A stretch of 16,430 nucleotides of DNA from Reyranella sp. (GCA_021732965.1 JAKFVZ010000132.1:1-16430), one strand, 5' to 3'. Shown: positions 7,555-15,292, counted from the first letter of the stretch. The notes: a model not told the origin generated them from the letters alone. Made by a program: numbers and translations.

Positions 7555-8636
7555 GCCGAGGCACCATCTCCATCGCCGGCATCGGCAAGGAGTTCGGCAC
7601 CACGACGGTCCTCGACGGGGTGGATCTCACCATCGCCGGCGGCAGCTTCGTCACCCTGCTCGGCCCCTCGGGCTGCGGAAAGACGACGCTGCTGCGCCTG
7701 ATCGCCGGATTCCTCGAGCCGAGCCGCGGCACCATCGCCATCGACGGCGCGCCCATGGGGGGCGTGCCGCCGCGCCGGCGCCCGCTCGGCATGGTGTTCC
7801 AGAACCTGGCGCTGTTCCCCCATCTCGACGTATTCGAGAACGTGGCCTACGGCATGCGGATCCGTGGCATGGCGGCGGCGGTGATTTCCGGCCGCGTCTC
7901 GAAGTTCCTGGCCCTCGTCGGCCTCGCGGGCTTCGAGCGCCGCCGCATCGGCCAGCTCTCCGGCGGCCAGAAGCAGCGCGTGGCGCTGGCCCGGTCGCTG
8001 GCCCTCGAGCCGGCGATCCTGCTGCTCGACGAGCCGCTGAGCGCCCTCGATCTGCAGCTTCGCCGCCAGCTCCAGGTCGAGCTGAAATCGATCCAGCGCC
8101 AGCTCGCCACGACCTTCGTCTTCGTCACGCACGACCAGGAGGAAGCGACGATGCTGTCGGACACGATCGTCGTGATGAACGGTGGCCGTGTGCAGCAGGT
8201 CGGCACGCCCGGCGAGATCTATCGCCGCCCCGCCTCGCCGTTCGTCGCGCGCTTCGTGGGCGACATCAACATGCTGGACGGGCGTATTTCCGCTGTCGAT
8301 TCGACTGCGGTTGCCGTCTCTCTCGGCGGCACAAAAATCTCGGTGCCACGCTCGACGTTGGTGGGCACGCCCGGCATCGGCGCTGCCTGCCAGATCGCCT
8401 GCCGCCCCGAAGCGGTGCGCCTCGGCCATGCCGCCGACGGCGCGCTGTCGCTCGACGCCCGCATCTCGGCCCTGCATCGCCTCGGACCCACGGTAAAGGC
8501 CGTACTCGACACGCCGCTGGGGCCGCTTACCGCGCTGTCCATGGCCGACACGCCCCAGGGCGCGGAACTCGCCGAAGGAAAGACCGTGCGTCTTTCCGTG
8601 CCCTCCGACAGCTTTACCGTCTTCGCTTCAACCTGA
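7551..8636 (+). CDS. ABC transporter ATPase, PotA-like (second system), GTG start
   Basis: A 361-residue ATPase with Walker A GPSGCGKT at 38-45, Q-loop Gln 84, signature LSGGQ at 136-140, Walker B ending D160-E161-P162, D-loop SALD at 164-167 and H-loop His 194. The last about 110 residues form the accessory domain usual for PotA/FbpC/UgpC-type subunits, including an ACQIACRPEAVRLG segment. The GTG start (7551-7553) overlaps the TGA of the binding-protein gene, so translation is coupled. It energises the permeases at 10094-11730, from which it is separated by the amidase gene. All catalytic residues are present, and the substrate follows from the binding protein rather than from this subunit. 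Confidence 0.93.
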   Translation: MSRGTISIAGIGKEFGTTTVLDGVDLTIAGGSFVTLLGPSGCGKTTLLRLIAGFLEPSRGTIAIDGAPMGGVPPRRRPLGMVFQNLALFPHLDVFENVAYGMRIRGMAAAVISGRVSKFLALVGLAGFERRRIGQLSGGQKQRVALARSLALEPAILLLDEPLSALDLQLRRQLQVELKSIQRQLATTFVFVTHDQEEATMLSDTIVVMNGGRVQQVGTPGEIYRRPASPFVARFVGDINMLDGRISAVDSTAVAVSLGGTKISVPRSTLVGTPGIGAACQIACRPEAVRLGHAADGALSLDARISALHRLGPTVKAVLDTPLGPLTALSMADTPQGAELAEGKTVRLSVPSDSFTVFAST

Positions 8637-8646
8637 AAGACCGATC

Positions 8647-10092
8647 ATGCCCGCTCAGGATTTCGCCGGCCGCACCGTGGCGGACCACGTAAAGGCCTTC
8701 ACCTCCGGCAAGGTCGCCGCGCGCGACATCGTCGAGGGCTTGCTGGACCGCACGAAGAAGGCCGAGCCGTTCAACCCCATCGCGACGCTCGACGCCGACG
8801 GCGCCCGCGCCGCGGCCGATGCGCTCGATGCGCGGCGCAAGAGCGGCGGCTCGTTCGGCGCGCTGGCCGGCGTGCCGGTCTCGGCCAAGGACCTGATCCT
8901 GACCAAGGGCCTGCGCACCGCCTTCGCCTCGGTCACGATGAAGGACAACGTGCCGTCGATGGACGCCGAGGCCATCGCCCAGTGGCGCGCCGCCGACGCC
9001 GTCCTGTTCGCCAAGACGACGACGCCGGAGTTCGGCCACAAGGTTCTGACGGACAGCCCCCTGCACGGCATCACGCGCAATCCCTGGAACCGCGATCACA
9101 CCAGCGGCGGGTCGAGCGGCGGCGCGGCCGTCTCGGTGGCGCTGGGCCTCGGCCCGATCGCCATGTCGACCGACGGCGCTGGCTCGGGCCGCATCCCGGC
9201 CGCCTGCTGCGGCGTCTACGGGCTGAAGGCGACGCTCGGCCGCGTGCCGCACGAAGTGCCGCCGGACCAGTTCGGCCAGCTCACCTATCTCGGCGTCATG
9301 GCGCGCCATCCGGGCGATCTCGGCGCCGGCCTCGCCTCGATGTCGGGCAGTCATCCCAACGATCCGTGGACGCTGGCCATCGGCCGCGAGCCTTTCGCCT
9401 GGCCCGACAAGGCGGGCGGACATCCGATCGCCGGCAAGCGGATCACCGTGATCCGCCGCATGACCGGCGGCTATCTCGACCCGGACACCGAGGCCCGCCT
9501 CGATGCCGCGCTCGCCTTCCTCGACAAGCAGGGCGCGAAGATCAAGGAGATGGACGGCCGCGAGATCGACTGGAAGCTCGACGTGGCGCGCATCATCCTG
9601 CGCGCCAACCAGATCGAGCGCTTTGCCGACATCCTGAAGAACCGCCGCGGCGATCTCGACCCGTCCTTCGCCAGGACGCTCGACGAAGGCAACGCCGTCG
9701 ACGTCGTGGCGCTCCGTCGCGCGATCGTCGATCGCACCACCGCCTTCAAGTCCGTGCAGGGCCTGTTCGCCGACTGCGACCTGCTGCTGACGCCGACCGT
9801 CGCCACGCCGGCACCGCCCGCCACCCAGAACCAGTTCGAGCCGCTGGTGGTCGACGGCAAGCCGCTCGGCGACCTGCGCGCTGCCTGGTACACCTACACG
9901 ATCCCCTTCAACATGACGGGCCATCCGGCGATTTCGATCCCGTTCGGCCGCTCGAGGACGGGCCTGCCCATCGGCATCCACTTCGTGGCGCCGTGGTACG
10001 CCGAGGGTCACCTCATCAGGCTCGCCGAGGCGTTCGATGCGGAAACCGGCGCCTCGACCGAGTTCCCGCCGGGCTTCGCCGCCGGCGCCTGA
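8647..10092 (+). CDS. Amidase, amidase-signature (AS) family hydrolase
   Basis: A 481-residue serine hydrolase of the amidase-signature family, which cleaves carboxamide bonds through a Ser-cisSer-Lys triad. The triad is readable: Lys 81 in the GVPVSAKDL segment, Ser 156 in TSGGSSGGAA, and nucleophile Ser 180 in DGAGSGRIPA. The spacings of 75 and 24 residues equal those of the fatty acid amide hydrolase triad (142/217/241). The C-terminal part has the FNMTGHPAISIPFG segment found across the family. There is no signal peptide, so it should act in the cytoplasm. It lies between the ATPase (10-bp gap, weak GAAAGA ribosome site) and the permease (1-bp gap), fully embedded in the transporter operon, which suggests it acts on the imported compound or a metabolite of it. 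It is not likely GatA, because no gatB or gatC accompanies it. The physiological amide is unknown. Confidence 0.92.
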   Translation: MPAQDFAGRTVADHVKAFTSGKVAARDIVEGLLDRTKKAEPFNPIATLDADGARAAADALDARRKSGGSFGALAGVPVSAKDLILTKGLRTAFASVTMKDNVPSMDAEAIAQWRAADAVLFAKTTTPEFGHKVLTDSPLHGITRNPWNRDHTSGGSSGGAAVSVALGLGPIAMSTDGAGSGRIPAACCGVYGLKATLGRVPHEVPPDQFGQLTYLGVMARHPGDLGAGLASMSGSHPNDPWTLAIGREPFAWPDKAGGHPIAGKRITVIRRMTGGYLDPDTEARLDAALAFLDKQGAKIKEMDGREIDWKLDVARIILRANQIERFADILKNRRGDLDPSFARTLDEGNAVDVVALRRAIVDRTTAFKSVQGLFADCDLLLTPTVATPAPPATQNQFEPLVVDGKPLGDLRAAWYTYTIPFNMTGHPAISIPFGRSRTGLPIGIHFVAPWYAEGHLIRLAEAFDAETGASTEFPPGFAAGA

Positions 10093-10093
10093 G

Positions 10094-10933
10094 ATGCGCG
10101 GCGCCACCTCCGCACCGCAAAGCCTGGGCTGGCTGCTGCTGCCGGCGCTGCTGGTGCTCGCCCTGTTCCTCGGCTCGGTGGCGCTGCTCTTCTTCCATGC
10201 CTTCTGGGGCAAGGACGGCTTCTCGCTGGTCTACTTCCGGCAGATCCTCGATCGCGCCGACTATCACGAAGTGTTCCTGCGCACCGTATCGATCGCTTCC
10301 ATCGTGTCGATTGCCGCCGCCGTGCTGGCCTATCCCATCGCCTGGCTGCTGTGGCGCCTGCCGCGCTGGCGCAACCTGTTGCTGGTGATCGTCCTCGTGC
10401 CATGGCTCGTCAGCCTCGTCGTGCGCACCTATGGCTGGCTGGTGATCCTGGGCCCCAAGGGCTTCCTCAACGAGACGCTGAAATGGGCCGGCGTCATCCA
10501 GTCGCCGCTGCCGCTGATCTTCAACGATCTCGGCGTGGTGATCGGCCTCACGCATGTGCTGATGCCGTTTGCCGTCATTTCCACCCTGTCCGTACTGCTG
10601 CAGATCGACAACCGGCTGGAGGAAGCGAGCGAATCGCTGGGTGCCGGCGGCTTCGAGACGTGGCGCCGCGTCGTGCTGCCGCTGTCGCTGCCCGGCGTCT
10701 TCACCGGCCTCAGCATCACCTTCCTGACCTCGATGGGCGCCATCGTGACGCCGATCCTGCTGGGCGGCATCCGCCAGAAGATGGCCGGCACGCAGATCTA
10801 TCAGGAGGTCGTCTACAACTTCAACATGAGCAAGGCCTCGGCCTGGGCGATCTGCCTGCTGCTGCTGAGCGCGCTCGGCCTGGCGCTGCTGCGTGCCGCC
10901 GAAGCCGCGCTCGTGCCGAAGGCCGACCGATGA
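10094..10933 (+). CDS. ABC transporter permease, PotB-like (second system)
   Basis: A 279-residue inner-membrane permease. A first transmembrane helix (about 12-35) is followed by about five more, with the PotB-like segment PWLVSLVVRTYGW at 103-115 and the EAA loop at about 176-200, where EEASESLGAGGFETWRRVVL keeps the conserved Glu, Gly and the following Leu-Pro. The ATG at 10094 begins one base after the amidase TGA (10090-10092). The open frame extends back to 10037, but that region is inside the amidase gene and carries a non-hydrophobic leader. The stop overlaps the next permease start by 4 bp (10930-10933). It forms the membrane channel together with that permease. The length is normal for the family. 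Confidence 0.92.
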   Translation: MRGATSAPQSLGWLLLPALLVLALFLGSVALLFFHAFWGKDGFSLVYFRQILDRADYHEVFLRTVSIASIVSIAAAVLAYPIAWLLWRLPRWRNLLLVIVLVPWLVSLVVRTYGWLVILGPKGFLNETLKWAGVIQSPLPLIFNDLGVVIGLTHVLMPFAVISTLSVLLQIDNRLEEASESLGAGGFETWRRVVLPLSLPGVFTGLSITFLTSMGAIVTPILLGGIRQKMAGTQIYQEVVYNFNMSKASAWAICLLLLSALGLALLRAAEAALVPKADR

Positions 10934-11730
10934 ACGCGCCGATCGTGAAACTCGGCCGCACGGCGTCGTTCGTCCTGCTGCTCTTCCTGCCGCTGCCCAT
11001 CGTCGTGATTGGCGCCACCTCCTTCGCGGCCGCCGGCTATCTCCGCTTCCCGCCGGGCGAACTCAGCCTGCGCTGGTACGCCGAGGCCGCCACCGATCCG
11101 CGCTGGATCGAAGCCTTCCTCACCAGCCTCGGCATCGCGGCCGTGGTCGCCGTACTGGTTACGGCCATCGCCTTCGCCGGCGCCTATGCCTGTCACCGGC
11201 TGCGGCCGCGCTGGCTGCCGGCCTTCGAGTTGGCGGTCATGTCGCCGCTGTTCTTTCCGCACGCGGCGCTCGGAGTCGCCCTGGTGAACGTGCTCGCGAT
11301 GGCTGGCTATCTCGGCACGGCGACGGGAATCGTGATCGCTCACATCGTCTGCACGCTCCCCTTCGCGTGGCGGCCGATCGTGGTTGCCCTGCAGAAGATC
11401 GACGGCGAGATCGTCGAGGCGGCCTCGCTGCTGGGCGCCGATGAACGGCGCATCGCGCTGGGCATTGCACTGCCGCTGGCGCGCTCCGGCCTCGTCACCG
11501 CCCTTCTCTTCTCCTTCATCATCTCGTTCGACGAGGTGACGGTGACGATGTTCCTCACCGGCCCGCAGGTCACGACCCTGCCGGTCCAGATCTATGCCTT
11601 CATCCAGGAGAATGCCTCCCCGGTGCTGGCCGCGATCTCGACCGCGACCGTCGTGGTGACCCTGCTGGTGGTGATGCTGCTGGAACGGTTGATCGGCCTC
11701 GAATTCTTCGTGGCCCATGACCCGGCGTAG
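10930..11730 (+). CDS. ABC transporter permease, PotC-like (second system)
   Basis: A 266-residue inner-membrane permease. It has an N-terminal helix (about 11-35), the PotC-like RFPPGELSLRWYAE segment (39-52), about five further transmembrane segments, an EAA loop at about 161-183 (VEAASLLGADERRIALGIAL) and the ISFDEVTV element at 198-205. Its ATG overlaps the stop of the PotB-like gene (ATGA, 10930-10933). It is last gene of the operon; its TAG (11728-11730) is followed within 15 bases by the hairpin cluster that probably ends transcription. It is analogous in position and sequence style to the permease at 2568-3347, giving two complete and independent importers in the window. Confidence 0.92.
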   Translation: MNAPIVKLGRTASFVLLLFLPLPIVVIGATSFAAAGYLRFPPGELSLRWYAEAATDPRWIEAFLTSLGIAAVVAVLVTAIAFAGAYACHRLRPRWLPAFELAVMSPLFFPHAALGVALVNVLAMAGYLGTATGIVIAHIVCTLPFAWRPIVVALQKIDGEIVEAASLLGADERRIALGIALPLARSGLVTALLFSFIISFDEVTVTMFLTGPQVTTLPVQIYAFIQENASPVLAAISTATVVVTLLVVMLLERLIGLEFFVAHDPA

Positions 11731-11744
11731 CTGCCCATCACCCG

Positions 11745-11867
11745 CCTCCCCATTCAAATGGGGAGGTGTCGGCGTCTCACGCCGACGGAGGGGTCAGGGA
11801 TTTAACGTCGCCGAACATGACCCCATCGCCCCGTATGACGGGGCACTTCCCCATCTGAATGGGGAAG
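11745..11867. repeat. Array of hairpins between convergent genes, probable bidirectional terminator
   Basis: Several inverted repeats are nested here: a stem at 11745-11766 (CCTCCCCATT/AATGGGGAGG), a perfect 8-bp stem with CTC loop at 11768-11786 (GTCGGCGT/ACGCCGAC), a longer-range pair GGGGTCA 11790-11796 with TGACCCC 11818-11824, a 7-bp stem with ATG loop at 11828-11844 (GCCCCGT/ACGGGGC), and a stem at 11846-11867 (CTTCCCCAT/ATGGGGAAG). The outermost hairpins resemble each other in inverted orientation. The region lies between the permease stop (11730) and the LysR stop (11882). No T-run follows the stems. It is another repeat-like element in the style of 1125-1215, with a different sequence. 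Confidence 0.75.
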
Positions 11868-11881
11868 AGGATGATAATGAC

Positions 11882-12778
11882 TCAGGCCCATCCTTTGGCC
11901 TTGAGATGCGCCTTCACCGTGTCGAGGAAGGCGTCGGCCAGGCGCGACGGCTTGCGGTAGCGCGGTCGCATGGCACGGAACAGGTAGCGGATGCGCGGCT
12001 CGAACGGCACGACGGCGATTCCCTCGCTGAGGAAATCGCGCGCGGTGAAGGGTTCGACGATCGACACGCCCAGGCCGCGCGCGGCCAGCGCACAGGCATC
12101 GGCCGAGGAATAGACGTCGATCTGGAGCTGCCGCTCGATCCGCTCCTGCTCGAAGGCCGCGTCGATCAGGTGCCGCATGCGCCCGTCGAGCGGGAACGAC
12201 AGGAAGCGCTCGCCGCGCAGGTCGGCGGGACGGATCACCTTGCGTTTCGCCAGCCGGTGGTCGCGCGGCAGCACGCAGACGGCGGTCGCCCGGCTCAGCT
12301 CCTCGGTGACCATCGAGGGATGTTCGAAGGGCATCATCGAGAAGCCGAGGTCGATCTGCTGGTCGACCATCTTCTGGTTGATGTAGGTCGAGCTGCGGAC
12401 GTGGAAGACGATGTGCGCCTTGGCGTGGCGCTTCATGAACGTCGCCATGACATCGGGCAGCACGCTACGGCCCAGCGCCGGAGTCGAATAGATCAGCAGG
12501 TCTCCGACCTGGCGTTCGCGGATCTCGCGCGCCACTTCGGTGACTCTTTCGAGGCTGTGATAGAGCCGTGTCACTTCCTGTTCGAGCAGCCGCGCCTCGC
12601 TGGTCGGCGCCAGCCGGCGCTTGATCCGCGTGAACAGCGGATAGCCGATCTCGTGCTCCAGCCCCGCGAGGATCTTGCTCACCGCGGGTTGCGAGACGCC
12701 CAGCCGCTCGGCGGCGGCGGTCACCGTGCCGTGCGCCATGATGGCGCGAAAGGCTTCGAGCTGGCGCGATGTGATCAT
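11882..12778 (-). CDS. LysR-family transcriptional regulator
   Basis: A 298-residue regulator. The N-terminal winged helix-turn-helix covers about residues 3-60, with the recognition helix in VSQPAVSKILAGLE (28-41), followed by the linker helix and a periplasmic-binding-protein-like effector domain from about residue 90. The opening pattern (RQLEAFRAIMAHGTVTAAAE) resembles the OccR/NocR opine-type and amino-acid-responsive LysR branch, which is an inference from style. Two tandem ATGs (12781 and 12778) are possible; I favour 12778 because the AGAGG site then has a 5-base spacer instead of 2. It is transcribed divergently from the FAD oxidase/DUF2817/binding-protein unit, which is the classic LysR arrangement, so it probably activates that unit with an amine or amino-acid-derived inducer and represses itself. 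It could also act on the operons to its left. Confidence 0.93.
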   Translation of the reverse strand: MITSRQLEAFRAIMAHGTVTAAAERLGVSQPAVSKILAGLEHEIGYPLFTRIKRRLAPTSEARLLEQEVTRLYHSLERVTEVAREIRERQVGDLLIYSTPALGRSVLPDVMATFMKRHAKAHIVFHVRSSTYINQKMVDQQIDLGFSMMPFEHPSMVTEELSRATAVCVLPRDHRLAKRKVIRPADLRGERFLSFPLDGRMRHLIDAAFEQERIERQLQIDVYSSADACALAARGLGVSIVEPFTARDFLSEGIAVVPFEPRIRYLFRAMRPRYRKPSRLADAFLDTVKAHLKAKGWA

Positions 12779-12878
12779 CATAACCTCTGGGACTTAACCA
12801 CGCCGGACAATGACTTTGACCGCGCCGTCTCTCAAGCCGTAACTCCGACCTGTCAACGTTTTGTGTGCGAGCCAGTTC
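12779..12878. promoter_or_regulatory. Divergent LysR-controlled promoter region
   Basis: About 100 bp lie between the LysR start and the FAD oxidase start. On the plus strand TTGACC (12816-12821) is a good -35 candidate, with a poor -10 near 12839-12845. On the minus strand a perfect TTGACA is read from 12856 to 12851, facing it, with a weak -10. TTGAC at 12816-12820 and GTCAA at 12852-12856 also form an inverted pair, and TTGA-N12-TCAA (12816-12835) is a LysR-box-like dyad. Overlapping face-to-face promoters with a dyad fit joint activation and autorepression by the LysR protein. The individual elements are uncertain. Confidence 0.45.
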
Positions 12879-14204
12879 ATGCCTGCGGTTAACCCGTCGA
12901 TCTTCTCCAGCGACTTCAAGGACCAGCCCTACTGGTGGGAGGCGTTCCGGCCGCAGAGCATCACGGCACCCTCGCTGCCGAAGAAGACCGACGTTGTGGT
13001 CGTCGGTGGCGGGTATGCCGGCCTCGCGACTGCGCGCGCGCTGGCCGACGGCGGCGTGCAGAGCGTGGTGCTCGAAGCCGACGAGTTCGGCTCCGGCGCG
13101 TCGACCCGCAGCGGCGGCGCGCTGAGTGCCGGCCTCTCGATCGGCAAGAGCTTCACCGGCCGCACGCTCGACTATTCGCCCGGGCTGGTGCGCGACGTGG
13201 TGGGCTGGGCGATCGACGCCTATCGCGCGCTGATCGATCTGGTCGAACAGGAGAAGATCGACTGCCACCTGGAGCAGCGCGGCCGCTTCCTCGGCGCCTG
13301 CGCCGCCTCGCACTATGAGGGCCTGCGCACCCGCTTCGCCAAGCTGCGCGACGGCGGCGCCACCGACTGCCGCCTGATCACCCGCGAGGAGCAGCGCGAG
13401 GAGATTGGCAGCGATTTCTATCACGGCGGCATGGTGTTCGAGACGGCGGGCAAGCTGCACCCTGCCCTGTTCTATGGCGGCCTGCTGGCGGCGGTGCGCC
13501 GCCGCAACTCCATCACGCTGGCCGGCCAATGCCGCGCCACCGGCCTCGCGCGCGACGGCGAGGGCTGGCGGGTCAGCACCAGCCAGGGCGAGGTGCGGGC
13601 GCGCCACGTCGTGGTCGCCACCAACGGCTATACGTCGAGCGTCACGCCGCGCCTGCAGAAGCGCCTCGTGCCGATCGCCAGCCACATCATCGCGACCGAG
13701 GAGTTGCCCGCCGATCTGATCCGCGAGCTTTGCCCCAAGGGCCGCACCTTCTCCGAGACGCGGCGCGTGCTGCACTACTACCGGATCTCGCCCGACGGAA
13801 AGCGCGTGATCTTCGGCGGCCGCGCCCGCTTCACCGAGATCCCCGGCGAGTTGCGCGCCCAGCTCCTGCATCAGGCGCTGGTCGAGCGCTTCCCGCAGCT
13901 CAGGGACACCAAGGTCACGCACACCTGGCAGGGCAATGTCGCCTTCACCTACGATGCCCTGCCGCACGCCGGCGAACTGGACGGGCTGCACTTCGTGGTC
14001 GGCTGCAACGGCTCGGGCGTGTCGATGATGCCGTTCCTCGGCAATGCCATGGGGCAATCGATTGCCGGCCGCCTGCAGGGCAAGGTGCCTTTCGCCGAAA
14101 CGGAGCTGCCTTCCATTCCGCTCTATTCCGGCAAGCCGTGGTTCCTGCCGGTGATCGGCGGCGCCTTCCGCACGCTCGACTACATCGACGAGAAGATCAG
14201 ATGA
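12879..14204 (+). CDS. FAD-dependent oxidoreductase, DAO family, PuuB-like (second copy)
   Basis: A 441-residue flavoenzyme paralogous to the one at 1227-2558. It has the FAD-binding motif GGGYAG at 43-48, the acidic ribose-binding residue E66 (VVLE), the GASTRSGG loop at 73-80, and the shared ASHIIATEELP and KRVIFGGRARFT blocks plus a C-terminal GCNGSGVSMM motif contacting the flavin. The start was set at ATG 12879; an in-frame TTG at 12861 exists but has no ribosome site and adds only six residues. The stop overlaps the start of the DUF2817 gene (ATGA, 14201-14204), so it is coupled to a hydrolase. It is divergent from the LysR regulator. It likely oxidises a secondary or primary amine or N-substituted amino acid in the cytoplasm. 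The paralogue suggests a split of substrate range rather than redundancy, since the two genes sit with different transporter classes. Confidence 0.9.
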   Translation: MPAVNPSIFSSDFKDQPYWWEAFRPQSITAPSLPKKTDVVVVGGGYAGLATARALADGGVQSVVLEADEFGSGASTRSGGALSAGLSIGKSFTGRTLDYSPGLVRDVVGWAIDAYRALIDLVEQEKIDCHLEQRGRFLGACAASHYEGLRTRFAKLRDGGATDCRLITREEQREEIGSDFYHGGMVFETAGKLHPALFYGGLLAAVRRRNSITLAGQCRATGLARDGEGWRVSTSQGEVRARHVVVATNGYTSSVTPRLQKRLVPIASHIIATEELPADLIRELCPKGRTFSETRRVLHYYRISPDGKRVIFGGRARFTEIPGELRAQLLHQALVERFPQLRDTKVTHTWQGNVAFTYDALPHAGELDGLHFVVGCNGSGVSMMPFLGNAMGQSIAGRLQGKVPFAETELPSIPLYSGKPWFLPVIGGAFRTLDYIDEKIR

Positions 14205-15277
14205 GCGCCACTTTCTTCTCCGCCACCTACGGCGAGGCCCGCCAGCGCTTCCTGGAATCCGCGGCCAAGGCCGGTGCCGCCGTCCGGCATCACATCCATC
14301 CGCTGAAGGGTGCGGCGGGCGAGGAGATCGGTACCGACACGGCGCTGCTCGGACCGGGCGACGCCGCCAAATTGTTCATCGTCAGCTCCGGCACGCATGG
14401 ACCGGAGGGTTTCTCGGGCTCCGCCTGTCAGCTCGCCTTGCTGAACGACGAACTGGCCAGACGCGCCGCCGATCGCGGCATCGCGCTGCTGCTGATCCAT
14501 GCGGTCAATCCGTTCGGCTTCTCGCATCTGAAGCGGACCAACGAGGACAACATCGACCTCAACCGCAACTTCAACGACTTCTCAACGCCCTATCCAGACA
14601 ATCCGGTCTACGAGCAGATTCATGACCTGCTGGTGCCCGCGGCGTGGCCGCCCTCTCCCGGCAACGAGGAGCGGCTGAACGCGGCGATGGCGCGACTCGC
14701 CGGCCAGCGCAATCCCGGTGTTTCCAGCGGCCAGGACAAGCACCCCGACGGGCTCTTCTACTGCGGTACGGCGCCGGCCTGGAGCAACCGCACGATCCGC
14801 TCGATCCTGCGCGACCATGGCAGGATGCGGCGCCACATCGCCTGGATCGACATCCATACCGGCCTCGGTCCCTACGGCCACGGCGAGAAGATCTTCGGCC
14901 GTCATTCCGAGGAAACGACGCGGCGGGCCAGAACCTGGTGGGGCAGCGACCTGATCGTCAGCACGGCGGGCGAATCGATCTCGCCGCGGACGGTCGGCCA
15001 TATCACCGGCTGCGCGCCGGAAGAATGCCCCGACGCGGCGATCACGCCGACGACCCTGGAGTACGGCACCGTACCCAATCCCGTCGTGCGGCGCGCGCTG
15101 CGCGGCGAGGCCTGGCTGGCCGGCCATCCCGATGCGCCCGAGGCGCTGGTGCGCGAGATCCGGCAAGCGGTGCGCGATGCCTTCTACGTCGATGCGGACG
15201 ACTGGAAGGGCATGATCCTCGGCCAGTTCCGCAGTCAGGCCCTGCAGACGATCAACGGTCTCGCGGCCGAACAATAA
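14201..15277 (+). CDS. DUF2817 family, M14-like zinc metallohydrolase
   Basis: A 358-residue protein that matches the DUF2817 family, related to M14 zinc carboxypeptidases and aspartoacylase-like amidohydrolases. The carboxypeptidase-type residues are visible: His 66 and Glu 69 of the HxxE zinc motif (GTHGPEGF), Asn 121-Arg 122 in NIDLNRNFND (the substrate carboxylate-binding pair), third zinc ligand His 219 in WIDIHTGLGP, and the probable catalytic Glu 287 in TTLEYGT. No signal peptide is present, so it is cytoplasmic. The ATG at 14201 overlaps the oxidase stop by 4 bp. A longer open frame back to 13529 is antisense-free but lies in another frame of the oxidase gene and is not real. It probably removes an acyl or aminoacyl group from an imported peptide or conjugate, producing the amine or amino acid for the neighbouring oxidase. 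This reaction is inferred from family and context only. Confidence 0.85.
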   Translation: MSATFFSATYGEARQRFLESAAKAGAAVRHHIHPLKGAAGEEIGTDTALLGPGDAAKLFIVSSGTHGPEGFSGSACQLALLNDELARRAADRGIALLLIHAVNPFGFSHLKRTNEDNIDLNRNFNDFSTPYPDNPVYEQIHDLLVPAAWPPSPGNEERLNAAMARLAGQRNPGVSSGQDKHPDGLFYCGTAPAWSNRTIRSILRDHGRMRRHIAWIDIHTGLGPYGHGEKIFGRHSEETTRRARTWWGSDLIVSTAGESISPRTVGHITGCAPEECPDAAITPTTLEYGTVPNPVVRRALRGEAWLAGHPDAPEALVREIRQAVRDAFYVDADDWKGMILGQFRSQALQTINGLAAEQ

Positions 15278-15279
15278 AC

Positions 15280-15287
15280 GGAGGAAA
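15280..15287 (+). promoter_or_regulatory. Strong Shine-Dalgarno site before family-5 binding-protein gene
   Basis: GGAGGAAA lies six bases before the ATG at 15293 and three bases after the DUF2817 stop (15275-15277). It is the best ribosome-binding site in the window and fixes this start. Strong translation is expected, as is usual for an abundant periplasmic binding protein. Confidence 0.75.
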
Positions 15288-15292
15288 CGTCC

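Noticed and set aside
8647..10092. Amidase as GatA of the tRNA amidotransferase
   Set aside because: No gatB or gatC is nearby and the gene is embedded in a transporter operon. Amidase-signature enzymes are often mislabelled as GatA.
8614..10212. 532-residue minus-strand open frame opposite the amidase
   Set aside because: It is a shadow frame: Arg/Ala/Gly-rich low-complexity composition, no recognisable domain, and fully antisense to a gene with an intact catalytic triad.
12465..14057. 530-residue minus-strand open frame opposite the second FAD oxidase
   Set aside because: It is antisense to a clearly conserved flavoenzyme and overlaps the LysR gene in another frame; composition is typical of high-GC shadow frames.
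13529..14200. N-terminal extension of the DUF2817 reading frame into the oxidase gene
   Set aside because: The extension is an Arg/Ala-rich off-frame reading of the oxidase. The DUF2817 family start and the 4-bp ATGA overlap place the true start at 14201.
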